DNA of 15,785 bases, from positions 1 to 15,785 of the forward strand of contig CAIPTQ010000087.1 of NCBI GenBank assembly GCA_903868035.1, read 5' to 3'. The position numbers and the translations under genes were made by a program. The notes under the pieces are model-generated. The model searched no databases. It saw nothing but the letters and a program-made list of their open reading frames with translations, and was not told the DNA's origin. Positions within the stretch are counted from its first letter, which is position 1. Each line of letters opens with the position of its first letter. Of this stretch, positions 7,863 to 13,986 are shown in pieces. This DNA comes from an uncultured Phycisphaerales bacterium. Lineage in GTDB: Bacteria > Planctomycetota > Phycisphaerae > WQYP01.

Positions 7863-9140
7863 ATGAAAACCTTGAAAACCTTCCACTTTCTTGCCTGCGG
7901 CCTGCTCTGCGTCGGCATCGGTGTACTGCGTGCGTCTGCCGCCAGCGCCACGGTCCCCGCGCCGGATCGCAGCACGCCCGTCAAATCCCTGATCGCCATG
8001 ATCGACGCCGCCCAAGCGGAAGACTACGCCACCGTACGCGCCACGTATTCCGCCACCACCAAGCCGGCCATCGCCGCCGCCGATGACATGGCGCACACGC
8101 TGGTGAGCCTGCATCGCTTTACTCGCGTGATGGACAAACACTTCCCCGGCCAGAAAGCGCTGGTCTCTGACATGGGCAGCGATCTGAACCTCCAGCAATC
8201 GCACGCGGAACTGGCCAAAATCACTTTCACTATTCAGGGCAATCACGCCACCGCATCCAGAGAATTCCTGGGCGGCGACTTCGTCTTTGACGGCCACATC
8301 TGGCAGATCAATTATGATTGCACGGATAACATCGAGAACTATCTCAATGAGAAAGCCGGCACCGGCATGGCCACGATGCGGCTCATCGCCCGCACTGCCC
8401 CCGAACTTGACGCCATCGCCGCCGATATCGAATCCGGCAAGCTCAAAACCTACGACGAAGTCGCAAAAATCGTGCGCGAGCGCACATCGAAATTGAGTAC
8501 CCAGATGGAAAAAGAATTCACCGACCTCCAGGCCGCCGCCGCACTGGATCTAAGCACCCCGGAAAAAACAATGGCCGCCTACCTGAAGGCCCTCGAAACG
8601 GAAAACCGCTTCGCCCTGCGCGCCACGCTGGCGGCAACGACCAAGCCGGGCGCCGCCTGGGCCGACGATTGCGCGCTGCTGATAGTCTCCAATCACCGCT
8701 TCCATCGCGTGCTCGACAAAAAATTCCCCGACCACAAACAGTCCGTGATCTTGGAAATGGCCGGAACTGCGCAGATGACCAAGATGCGCGATGGCATCGC
8801 CAAAATGACCTTCACCATCAACGGCAACCACGCCACCGCCTCCGACGACGCCCTGGGAATGACACTGATCCTCACCGGCAAGACCTGGCAGCTCGACTTT
8901 GACAACCTGCGTGGATATGAGAAATACCCCCAAAACAACGGCGGCGACACCGCGGCCATGATGTACATGCTGGCGCGCTACGTGCCGGCATGGGAGGCGG
9001 TCGCCGACGACATCGAAGCGGGAAAACTCGCCGACATCGACGCCGTCAAGCAGGCCCTGGAGGAACGCTGCGCCCCCATTCAGGAACGGGTGGAAAAGGA
9101 ACTCAAGGCCCCACCAAACCAACCGAAACCATCCCCCTAA
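7863..9140 (+). CDS. Secreted protein with two copies of an unknown domain
   Basis: A 425-residue protein. I chose the ATG at 7863 over the TTG at 7851 because it has GGGAA five bases upstream and opens a good signal peptide (residues 1 to about 26, ending ASA). The mature part is an internal duplication. Copy A is residues about 38-218 and copy B about 232-413, aligned end to end. They share ATTKP, HRF..V.DK.FP, KITFTIQGNHATAS versus KMTFTINGNHATAS, IWQ/TWQL, IAADIESGKL versus VADDIEAGKL, and a closing EKE. I do not recognise the domain. The short strand-rich core followed by ITFTI..NHATA is reminiscent of small NTF2-like or lumazine-binding-type secreted domains, but this is only an impression. 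It lies 30 bases after the membrane-protein gene, so the two are likely one operon acting at or outside the inner membrane. Confidence 0.8.
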   Translation: MKTLKTFHFLACGLLCVGIGVLRASAASATVPAPDRSTPVKSLIAMIDAAQAEDYATVRATYSATTKPAIAAADDMAHTLVSLHRFTRVMDKHFPGQKALVSDMGSDLNLQQSHAELAKITFTIQGNHATASREFLGGDFVFDGHIWQINYDCTDNIENYLNEKAGTGMATMRLIARTAPELDAIAADIESGKLKTYDEVAKIVRERTSKLSTQMEKEFTDLQAAAALDLSTPEKTMAAYLKALETENRFALRATLAATTKPGAAWADDCALLIVSNHRFHRVLDKKFPDHKQSVILEMAGTAQMTKMRDGIAKMTFTINGNHATASDDALGMTLILTGKTWQLDFDNLRGYEKYPQNNGGDTAAMMYMLARYVPAWEAVADDIEAGKLADIDAVKQALEERCAPIQERVEKELKAPPNQPKPSP

Positions 9141-9192
9141 AGGGCGCTGCGGCAACATCTTCCACTTGGATATCCCAATGGCAGAACCGGGG

Positions 9193-9307
9193 CCGCCAGT
9201 TGGGTGCATGACAGAATCGGCAGCCAACGGAACCCGTAGCGTAAGCGAGGTGGAGTTCCGTTTTTCCGTTTTGCCTCCGCCCAGAATGTCATGCACCCCC
9301 GCCAGTT
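9193..9307. mobile_element. 97-bp MITE-like element with 12-bp TIRs and 9-bp target duplication
   Basis: GGGTGCATGACA (9202-9213) and its exact reverse complement TGTCATGCACCC (9287-9298) bound a 97-bp element. Immediately outside both ends is the identical 9-mer CCGCCAGTT (9193-9201 and 9299-9307), the expected footprint of a 9-bp target-site duplication. The interior has a second dyad, AACGGAAC (9226-9233) with GTTCCGTT (9255-9262), and the two arms are imperfectly complementary between these dyads, so the whole element can fold into one long hairpin. It encodes nothing. It is probably moved in trans by a transposase elsewhere in the genome; I cannot name the family. Intact duplications suggest a fairly recent insertion. 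Confidence 0.85.
9226..9266 (+). terminator. Possible intrinsic terminator inside the MITE
   Basis: AACGGAAC (9226-9233) and GTTCCGTT (9255-9262) form an 8-bp stem whose 3' arm runs into TTTTT (9261-9265). It lies about 85 bases after the stop of the secreted duplicated protein and before the retropepsin-like gene. It could end transcription of the upstream operon, although the 21-base loop makes it weaker than a standard terminator. Confidence 0.4.
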
Positions 9308-9397
9308 CAACAACGAAAACTCCCAAGAAAACAGCTCCGTGTTCTGTTATGATTAACCAATACCCCATGGGTAACGCGGCGGCATAAGGAGCCGATC

Positions 9398-9838
9398 ATG
9401 ACGACTGAAGTTGAGGATAAGGTAATGGGAAGATTCTCGGTGGATGTGGAATTGGCCAACAACAACGACCGTTCAATTGCGGATGGCGGGTACATCGCCC
9501 CCGAGAAAGTGCGCCGCATGAAAGTGCGCGGCGTCGTTGACAGCGGGGCCACCATGCTGGTGATTCCCGAATCCGTGGTGCGCCAGCTTGGGCTCAAGAC
9601 GGCGGGGACGACCAAGGTGCGCTACGCCAACGGACAAACCGCCGACCGGCCCATCGCGCGGAACATCAGCCTGAGCTTCGGGGGCCGCGAAAGCGTGTTT
9701 GACGCGGTGGTCGAGCCGTCACGCCAGTCGGCGCTGATCGGGGCGATCGTGATGGCGGTGCTGGATTTTGTGGTCGATTGCGGCCGCCAGCAGTTGGTGC
9801 CGCGGGATCCGGATCAGATTATTACGGAAGTGGAATAG
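9398..9838 (+). CDS. Small retropepsin-like (clan AA) aspartic protease
   Basis: A 146-residue protein with AAGGAG six bases before the ATG. The segment RGVVDSGATMLVIPESVVRQLGL (44-66) carries the clan AA catalytic signature D-S/T-G-A with Asp48, followed by the hydrophobic LVIP strand typical of the fold. The C-terminal part SALIGAIVMAVLDFVVDCGRQQLVPRDP matches the second half of the pepsin-like lobe (ALIG turn, LDF.VD, LVP). Family members are single-lobe enzymes that work as homodimers, like retroviral proteases. There is no signal peptide or TM segment, so it is cytosolic. The substrate is unknown. A TATGAT at 9348-9353 is a weak -10 candidate; the gene starts 100 bases after the MITE, which may affect its expression. 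Confidence 0.85.
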   Translation: MTTEVEDKVMGRFSVDVELANNNDRSIADGGYIAPEKVRRMKVRGVVDSGATMLVIPESVVRQLGLKTAGTTKVRYANGQTADRPIARNISLSFGGRESVFDAVVEPSRQSALIGAIVMAVLDFVVDCGRQQLVPRDPDQIITEVE

Positions 9839-9896
9839 TCCCCGCGGATGTTGTTGCCCAGCGCCCAGCCTCTACGGGCATGCAGATTGACATCGC

Positions 9897-11492
9897 TCAT
9901 GGCACACCGCTCAGTTCCTTGATCTTCACCAACAGCGCCTCCCGCTGCTTCTTCAAGTCCGCCAATTCCGCATCATTCCCCCCCGCCGCCCCGATCCCCT
10001 CGCGTTTGGAAATCTCAAACTCCAGCGTCGCCAGCGTCAGTCGCAGCTCGGCCAGCGTCAGCGCCGACACCGCCGCCGCCAGCGCCTGCCTCAATTCCGC
10101 CTCTTTGGCGGCGGAAAGCGGACTGTCCAGCGACTGCCCCAACGTCACACCCGCCGCCCCCACCTTCAGCCGCGCCTCGACCAGCGCCAGATGCAACCGC
10201 ACGCTTTTGGCCCACACATCATCGGGCTTGGGATCGGTGATTTTGTCCCATTGTTTCTGCCAGTAATCACGCGACTGCTTGTTCTCCGCCAGGAGCGCCC
10301 GCGACCGCGCCGTGAGCGCCCGGCCCTTGTCGCCGGCTCCCTCCATCTGCTCGGCAAGCGCCAACTGCCCCGCCCGCTCCTTGGCCAGCGTCATGAACTC
10401 CCCCCACAATTTCGCCTGCTCCTTCACGAATATAGCCGCCGGCTCATCGTCCGTCTCGGGCTTCAGATGCTCCACCGCCCACGCGCTCCACGCCGCATCC
10501 AGCGCCGCATACCCTCCTTCGATATCCGCCAAGAGCTGCTTGATTTTCCCGGCATTGGCGGCACGTTCCTCCACCTTCTGCCGCAGCGCCCAATACTCCG
10601 CCTTGTTCTTATCAATTTGCTTGGCCGTATCCATCTGTTTGAGCATGTACGCCTTGAACGCCTCATCATGCCAGACCTTCGCGCTCTCCGTAAGTAACTC
10701 CTCCTCCGTGACCTTCTTAAACGTCACCATCACCGCCACCTTCCCATTCGAATCAAACACCGCCGCCGGCAGCACCGTGTGATTCCGCCCCCGGTGCATC
10801 TCCTCCCATTCCCAGCGATCCTCCACATACGCCAGCGGGTGATCCGCAAACGACTGCGACTGCGATTGAATCCCGCGGAACACCAGCGCGATTTGCGGGT
10901 CGTCGCGCAGGATTTTTGTCGCATCGGTCACCCCCCCTGCCGCCCCCGCCGGCGCGGTGGCCGCGGGTTGGGAAGCCGCATGGTCCGGATCGCCCTTGTA
11001 GAGGAAACCATACGGACCCATCGACACCCCCCACCGGCTGAAGGTCAGCAGTTCATCCAGCGAGAACTTTTCTTTTTTGCCGGCCCCACCGCCCCCCCCC
11101 GCGGCGGGCGGGACGCCCGCGTTACCCGGTTCAAACTCCAGCACCACCATGAACCGGTCCCCGCGCACCCGGGGAAAATCCTTCACCCCATCCACCCACG
11201 CATCACCGTCGCGGCATCCCACATCCCGCAGGGCCTGCTCCAGCAGCGTCCGCGTCGTCGTCACGCTCACCACCGTCTCATGCAGAAAATCCGACGGCCG
11301 CCCGCAGAGAGCCACGTCCAGCCAATCCGCCACATGCTCGTTCCAGAAGGCCCCGGGCAGGGTGACGGTGCCGGCGGCTTTATCGACGATGGGGGTGACG
11401 ATTTTGACGTCCGCGGGTTTTTCCTGGGCGCGAACTGCGGCACACAGGGCGAGGAGGGCCAGAGCGGTTGGGACTCGTATCCATTTATTCAT
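9897..11492 (-). CDS. Secreted YdjY-like domain protein with C-terminal coiled coil
   Basis: A 531-residue protein. I chose the ATG at 11492 because it opens a signal peptide (ALALLALCAAVRA, cleaved near residue 22) with AGAGG upstream; the longer frame to 11588 would overlap the divergent manC-type gene. Residues about 27-230 resemble the YdjY domain: KIVTPIVDKAAGTVTLPGAF, the LCG...HETVVSV segment, LLEQALRDVGC, then a strand-rich GPYGFLYKGD and DDPQIALVFRG. This domain is of unknown function. Residues about 255-531 are helical, rich in Ala, Glu, Lys and Gln, with probable coiled coil and TPR-like helix pairs. A Gly/Pro/Ala insert (122-138) interrupts the first domain and coincides with a palindromic DNA repeat and a 9-G tract. 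It is convergent with the retropepsin-like gene (58 bases apart) and divergent from the manC-type gene. Confidence 0.75.
   Translation of the reverse strand: MNKWIRVPTALALLALCAAVRAQEKPADVKIVTPIVDKAAGTVTLPGAFWNEHVADWLDVALCGRPSDFLHETVVSVTTTRTLLEQALRDVGCRDGDAWVDGVKDFPRVRGDRFMVVLEFEPGNAGVPPAAGGGGGAGKKEKFSLDELLTFSRWGVSMGPYGFLYKGDPDHAASQPAATAPAGAAGGVTDATKILRDDPQIALVFRGIQSQSQSFADHPLAYVEDRWEWEEMHRGRNHTVLPAAVFDSNGKVAVMVTFKKVTEEELLTESAKVWHDEAFKAYMLKQMDTAKQIDKNKAEYWALRQKVEERAANAGKIKQLLADIEGGYAALDAAWSAWAVEHLKPETDDEPAAIFVKEQAKLWGEFMTLAKERAGQLALAEQMEGAGDKGRALTARSRALLAENKQSRDYWQKQWDKITDPKPDDVWAKSVRLHLALVEARLKVGAAGVTLGQSLDSPLSAAKEAELRQALAAAVSALTLAELRLTLATLEFEISKREGIGAAGGNDAELADLKKQREALLVKIKELSGVP
11092..11120 (-). 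repeat. Palindromic repeat plus 9-nt G tract inside the YdjY-like gene
   Basis: GCGGGCG (11104-11110) and CGCCCGC (11114-11120) form a perfect 7-bp stem with a 3-base loop, read in frame as part of NAGVPPA (residues 124-130). Directly beside it is a run of nine C on the plus strand (11092-11100), nine G on the coding strand. I recall the NAGVPPA-coding palindrome as an interspersed repeat in GC-rich PVC genomes; I have not checked this. Confidence 0.6.
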
Positions 11493-11565
11493 AAGATTGC
11501 CTCTGTCTCCGGGTGCGGGGCCAAGTGGTTTCGGTCGCGCATAAGCCGTGTTATCTTGGTGGGCC

Positions 11566-11571
11566 ATTATA
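11566..11571 (-). promoter_or_regulatory. Candidate -10 box (TATAAT, minus strand) for the YdjY-like gene
   Basis: The minus strand reads GGTATAATGG here, a perfect TATAAT in the 94-bp divergent region between the YdjY-like and manC-type genes. No good -35 hexamer is found 16-18 bases further upstream (TAGCGC at 17). If used, it would give a leader of roughly 65 bases. The plus strand shows a weaker TATACC at 11568-11573 overlapping the same bases. Confidence 0.35.
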
Positions 11572-11586
11572 CCTCTGGAGATCGTC

Positions 11587-12687
11587 ATGCGCTATGCAGT
11601 CATCATGGCCGGCGGCGCCGGCACCCGCCTGTGGCCCATGTCCCGCACGGGCAAGCCCAAGCAGTTGCTGAAGTTCATCGGCACACCGGGGGGGGGCGGG
11701 CCGGTGTCGCTGTTGCAGCTTTCGGCCAGCCGGTTGCGCGGCTTGGTCGAGCCGGGCCACATCTACATCTGCACCGGGGCGGCATACGCCCGGCAGGTGC
11801 TGGACGATCTGCCGCTGCTGCCGGAGAGCCAGGTGTTGGGCGAGCCGCTGGGGCGGGACACGGCCAATGCCGTGGGATTCTCGGCGGCGGTGCTGGCGCG
11901 GCGCGATCCGGAGGCGGTGTTCACGGTGCTGACGGCCGATCACATCATCGAGCCGGTGGAGGTGTTTCAGAACGCGCTGCGGAAGGCCTTTGACGCGGTG
12001 GAAAAGCGTCCCGAATACCTGCTGACGTTTGGCATCAAGCCGACGTATGCGGCCACCGGGTTTGGGTATATGCAGCGCGGGGCGGAGATTGCGGGGCTGC
12101 CGGGGGTGTATCAGGTGCGGACGTTCAAGGAGAAGCCGGCCCAGCCGCTGGCCGAGCAATACTTCGCCGACCCGGACTTCGCGTGGAACTCGGGGATGTT
12201 CGTGTGGCAGGCGGGCACCATACTTGAGCAGTTGAAAGAACACTTCCCCGCGGCATATGCGGGGCATATGAAGATCGCGGCGGCCTGGGGCACGCCGCGG
12301 CAGGCGGAGGTGCTGAATGCCGTGTATCCGGCGCTGCCCAAGGCCCCCATCGACACGGCGGTGATGGAGAAAGCTCCGCATGTGGCGACGATCCCGCTGC
12401 CGGTGCAATGGCTGGACGTGGGCAGTTGGCCAAGCTACGGCGAAACGCTCCCGGCGGACAGCGCGGGCAACCGCACGGCCGCGTGTACCCGGTCGGAGCA
12501 TTTGAACTCGACAAAGGTGCTGGCGGTTTCGGAGGAAGCCGGCCATCTGGTGGCGACGATCAATTGCCAGGATTTGATCATCATCCACACGCCCAGGGCG
12601 ACGCTGGTGTGTCCCGCCCGGGATGCCGAGAAAATCAAGCAACTGGTGGCGGAAGTGGAACAGCGGCATGGCAAGGAGTTTGTGTAA
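11587..12687 (+). CDS. manC: Mannose-1-phosphate guanylyltransferase (GDP-mannose pyrophosphorylase)
   Basis: A 366-residue enzyme that joins mannose-1-phosphate and GTP to give GDP-mannose and pyrophosphate, the activated mannose for polysaccharide and glycan synthesis. The ATG at 11587 has GGAG six bases upstream (11577-11580). The nucleotide-binding signature GGAGTRLWPMSR..KPKQ lies at residues 9-26. Also present are the metal-binding region LTADHII (115-121), the sugar-1-phosphate motif FKEKP (180-184), WNSGMF (200-205) and DVGSW (277-281). The length fits the single-function type; the C-terminal isomerase domain of the bifunctional enzymes is absent. A glycine stretch (GTPGGGGP, 32-39) replaces the usual short loop before SLLQ and is encoded by a 9-G run (11688-11696). 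The 94-bp divergent spacer with the YdjY-like gene may hold both promoters. No other GDP-mannose gene is nearby. Confidence 0.93.
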   Translation: MRYAVIMAGGAGTRLWPMSRTGKPKQLLKFIGTPGGGGPVSLLQLSASRLRGLVEPGHIYICTGAAYARQVLDDLPLLPESQVLGEPLGRDTANAVGFSAAVLARRDPEAVFTVLTADHIIEPVEVFQNALRKAFDAVEKRPEYLLTFGIKPTYAATGFGYMQRGAEIAGLPGVYQVRTFKEKPAQPLAEQYFADPDFAWNSGMFVWQAGTILEQLKEHFPAAYAGHMKIAAAWGTPRQAEVLNAVYPALPKAPIDTAVMEKAPHVATIPLPVQWLDVGSWPSYGETLPADSAGNRTAACTRSEHLNSTKVLAVSEEAGHLVATINCQDLIIIHTPRATLVCPARDAEKIKQLVAEVEQRHGKEFV

Positions 12688-12699
12688 TCATTCGTATTC

Positions 12700-12725
12700 G
12701 TTCGTAGTGCAGCCTTTAGGCTGTC
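12700..12725 (+). repeat. Left copy of 26-bp inverted repeat (hairpin core CAGCC-TTTA-GGCTG)
   Basis: GTTCGTAG (12700-12707) to GGCTGTC (12719-12725) matches the reverse complement of 13267-13292 at 25 of 26 positions; the one difference is at 12709. Each copy has its own small hairpin, CAGCC-TTTA-GGCTG. It lies 12 bases after the manC-type stop and 3 bases before the next ATG. A short run of T follows the hairpin, so it may also help end manC transcription. Confidence 0.8.
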
Positions 12726-12728
12726 TTT

Positions 12729-13244
12729 ATGCGGATTCACCGCCCTCTGGATGCTTTCATGCAAGTCAAAAAGCGCCTCAAGCCGACTCCCGCAGCCCTC
12801 GTTGTGCTGATCCTATTGCTGATACTTATCGTATGGGCCGTTTGGCAATTCCTCTTCCCTCACGGCTATGAATCTCCCGGCCCACTCACGCTGGCGCAGG
12901 CCCAATCCCACTGCCCCATTGCCTTACCCGCATCCGCCGTGAACATCCGGATCGCCACCTATTCCCATGCCGTGCAATTTGTACAGTACGTGCGTTTTGA
13001 AGCCCCGGTAGCCGACTGCAGCGCGCATGCCAAGTCCCTCCTTCCCGGGGCTGCGGAGAGTCGGTTTGACGCTTCCGCTGCCGGGTTTGGCCCGCCTTTC
13101 AATCCGGGCGCCTTTCGCGATTTGACTCCTTTTGACTGGCGCGGCATCAAAAACGGCGTACAATACGGCACCGGCGGTCCCAGTGAGCCCTGCATCCGGA
13201 TCGACTTGGATCGGGGCGTGTTCTATTACCAGATGACCGATTAA
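12729..13244 (+). CDS. Single-pass membrane-anchored protein of unknown function
   Basis: A 171-residue protein from the ATG at 12729. An equally plausible ATG at 12759 (MQVKKRLKPT) would give 161 residues and a more usual N-terminus; neither has a strong ribosome binding site. Lysines at 14-18 precede one strong TM helix (residues about 22-43, AALVVLILLLILIVWAVWQFLF), so the rest should be periplasmic. The outer domain has Cys at 62, 97 and 155, a strand-like core (VNIRIATYSHAVQFVQYVRFEAPV) and ends DRGVFYYQMTD. I do not recognise a family. The gene is exactly bracketed by 26-bp inverted repeats (12700-12725 and 13267-13292), which leave only 3 bases before the first ATG and 22 after the stop. 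This suggests either a mobile unit or two separate repeat insertions. Confidence 0.7.
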   Translation: MRIHRPLDAFMQVKKRLKPTPAALVVLILLLILIVWAVWQFLFPHGYESPGPLTLAQAQSHCPIALPASAVNIRIATYSHAVQFVQYVRFEAPVADCSAHAKSLLPGAAESRFDASAAGFGPPFNPGAFRDLTPFDWRGIKNGVQYGTGGPSEPCIRIDLDRGVFYYQMTD

Positions 13245-13266
13245 ACTCTTGATCAACTTGCAACCC

Positions 13267-13292
13267 GACAGCCTAAAGGCTGTACTACGAAC
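13267..13292 (-). repeat. Right copy of 26-bp inverted repeat
   Basis: GACAGCC (13267-13273) to TACTACGAAC (13283-13292) is the inverted partner of 12700-12725 with one mismatch. Its own stem is ACAGCC-TAAA-GGCTGT (13268-13283). It lies 22 bases after the stop of the bracketed gene and 38 bases before the start of the next. Confidence 0.8.
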
Positions 13293-13330
13293 CTTGAACC
13301 TTTAGTCCCGCTTGCGAAAGGAATTTGCCC

Positions 13331-13585
13331 ATGGCCAAAGCCGAAACCTGGTATGACCGCCAAGCCTTCATCTCCAAGCTGATCACCTATTCCGCCATCC
13401 TCATCCTGCTGGGCTCCATCGGATGGGCCGCCTACTCCGCCATCACTTCCCAGGATATCCAGCGCGTGGAGAACGACATTTATACCGTCATCGCCGGCAT
13501 CGCCACGTCGGCGTTCCTCATCGGCGTCTCGGCGATCATCGACCTGCTGATCGTCCAGTGCGAAGCCCTGCGAAACAAGCGGTGA
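13331..13585 (+). CDS. Small two-TM membrane protein
   Basis: An 84-residue protein. The ATG at 13331 is chosen over the TTG at 13325 because AAAGGAA (13317-13323) is seven bases upstream. Two hydrophobic helices, residues about 17-37 (LITYSAILILLGSIGWAAYSA) and 51-73 (YTVIAGIATSAFLIGVSAIIDLL), are joined by a short polar loop (SQDIQRVENDI), with charged ends outside. No catalytic motif is seen and no family is recognised. The next gene begins four bases after its stop, so they are almost certainly translated from one message and may act together. Confidence 0.72.
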   Translation: MAKAETWYDRQAFISKLITYSAILILLGSIGWAAYSAITSQDIQRVENDIYTVIAGIATSAFLIGVSAIIDLLIVQCEALRNKR

Positions 13586-13589
13586 TTCT

Positions 13590-13907
13590 ATGGAAGAGTC
13601 CATCCCCGACCGCTACGAGCGCAACCCCATGCTCGTGCTGGTGGAAAATTTCATCCTCGACGCCCTGGGCAAGCTGGAGCCTCAAAAGGCGGCGCGGCTC
13701 AACGAGATCGTCAACCGCACCTTCGGCGGCACGGACTGGCGGGCCACCCTGCGCCAGCAGTTCGCCCTGCCGGCCGACACGGAAGCGACGCTGAACCAAC
13801 TCTGGCAACGCCGGCAGGCGGAGGCGGAACTCAAGCAGGAGGATCTGGCGGTGGAGGATTTCGCGCGGGAAACGGCCGACGGGCTGTTTGCGGACATGGG
13901 GCGGTGA
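13590..13907 (+). CDS. Small soluble acidic helical protein of unknown function
   Basis: A 105-residue protein four bases downstream of the two-TM protein gene, with GGTGA before the ATG. It is predicted to be mostly alpha-helical. The N-terminal half (NPMLVLVENFILDALGKLEPQKAARLNEIVNRTFGG) could be a helical bundle. Residues about 70-92 are Glu/Gln/Ala-rich and may form a coiled coil. No signal peptide, TM segment or known motif is visible. Tight coupling to the membrane protein suggests a cytosolic partner, which is inference. The reading frame ends 23 bases before a strong hairpin. Confidence 0.68.
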   Translation: MEESIPDRYERNPMLVLVENFILDALGKLEPQKAARLNEIVNRTFGGTDWRATLRQQFALPADTEATLNQLWQRRQAEAELKQEDLAVEDFARETADGLFADMGR

Positions 13908-13930
13908 GTGTGGTTGACCGGGAAACGGAA

Positions 13931-13955
13931 GACGGCCGCCCCTCCGGCGGCCGTC
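13931..13955. terminator. Bidirectional hairpin between convergent genes
   Basis: GACGGCCGCC (13931-13940) and GGCGGCCGTC (13946-13955) form a perfect 10-bp GC-rich stem with a CCTCC loop. It sits in the 79-bp gap between the plus-strand operon ending at 13907 and the minus-strand gene ending at 13987. There is no T-tract on the plus side; on the minus side the sequence continues TTCCGTTTCCC, weakly T-rich. It probably ends transcription from both sides. Confidence 0.65.
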
Positions 13956-13986
13956 CTCGTCTACACGGGGAAATGTTCGTGCATGC

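Noticed and set aside
10779..11993. 404-codon plus-strand frame across the divergent region
   Set aside because: It overlaps both the YdjY-like gene and the start of the manC-type gene in wrong frames and shows no domain.
11551..12669. 372-codon minus-strand frame opposite the manC-type gene
   Set aside because: The plus strand carries every guanylyltransferase motif; the minus frame is Arg/His-rich shadow sequence.
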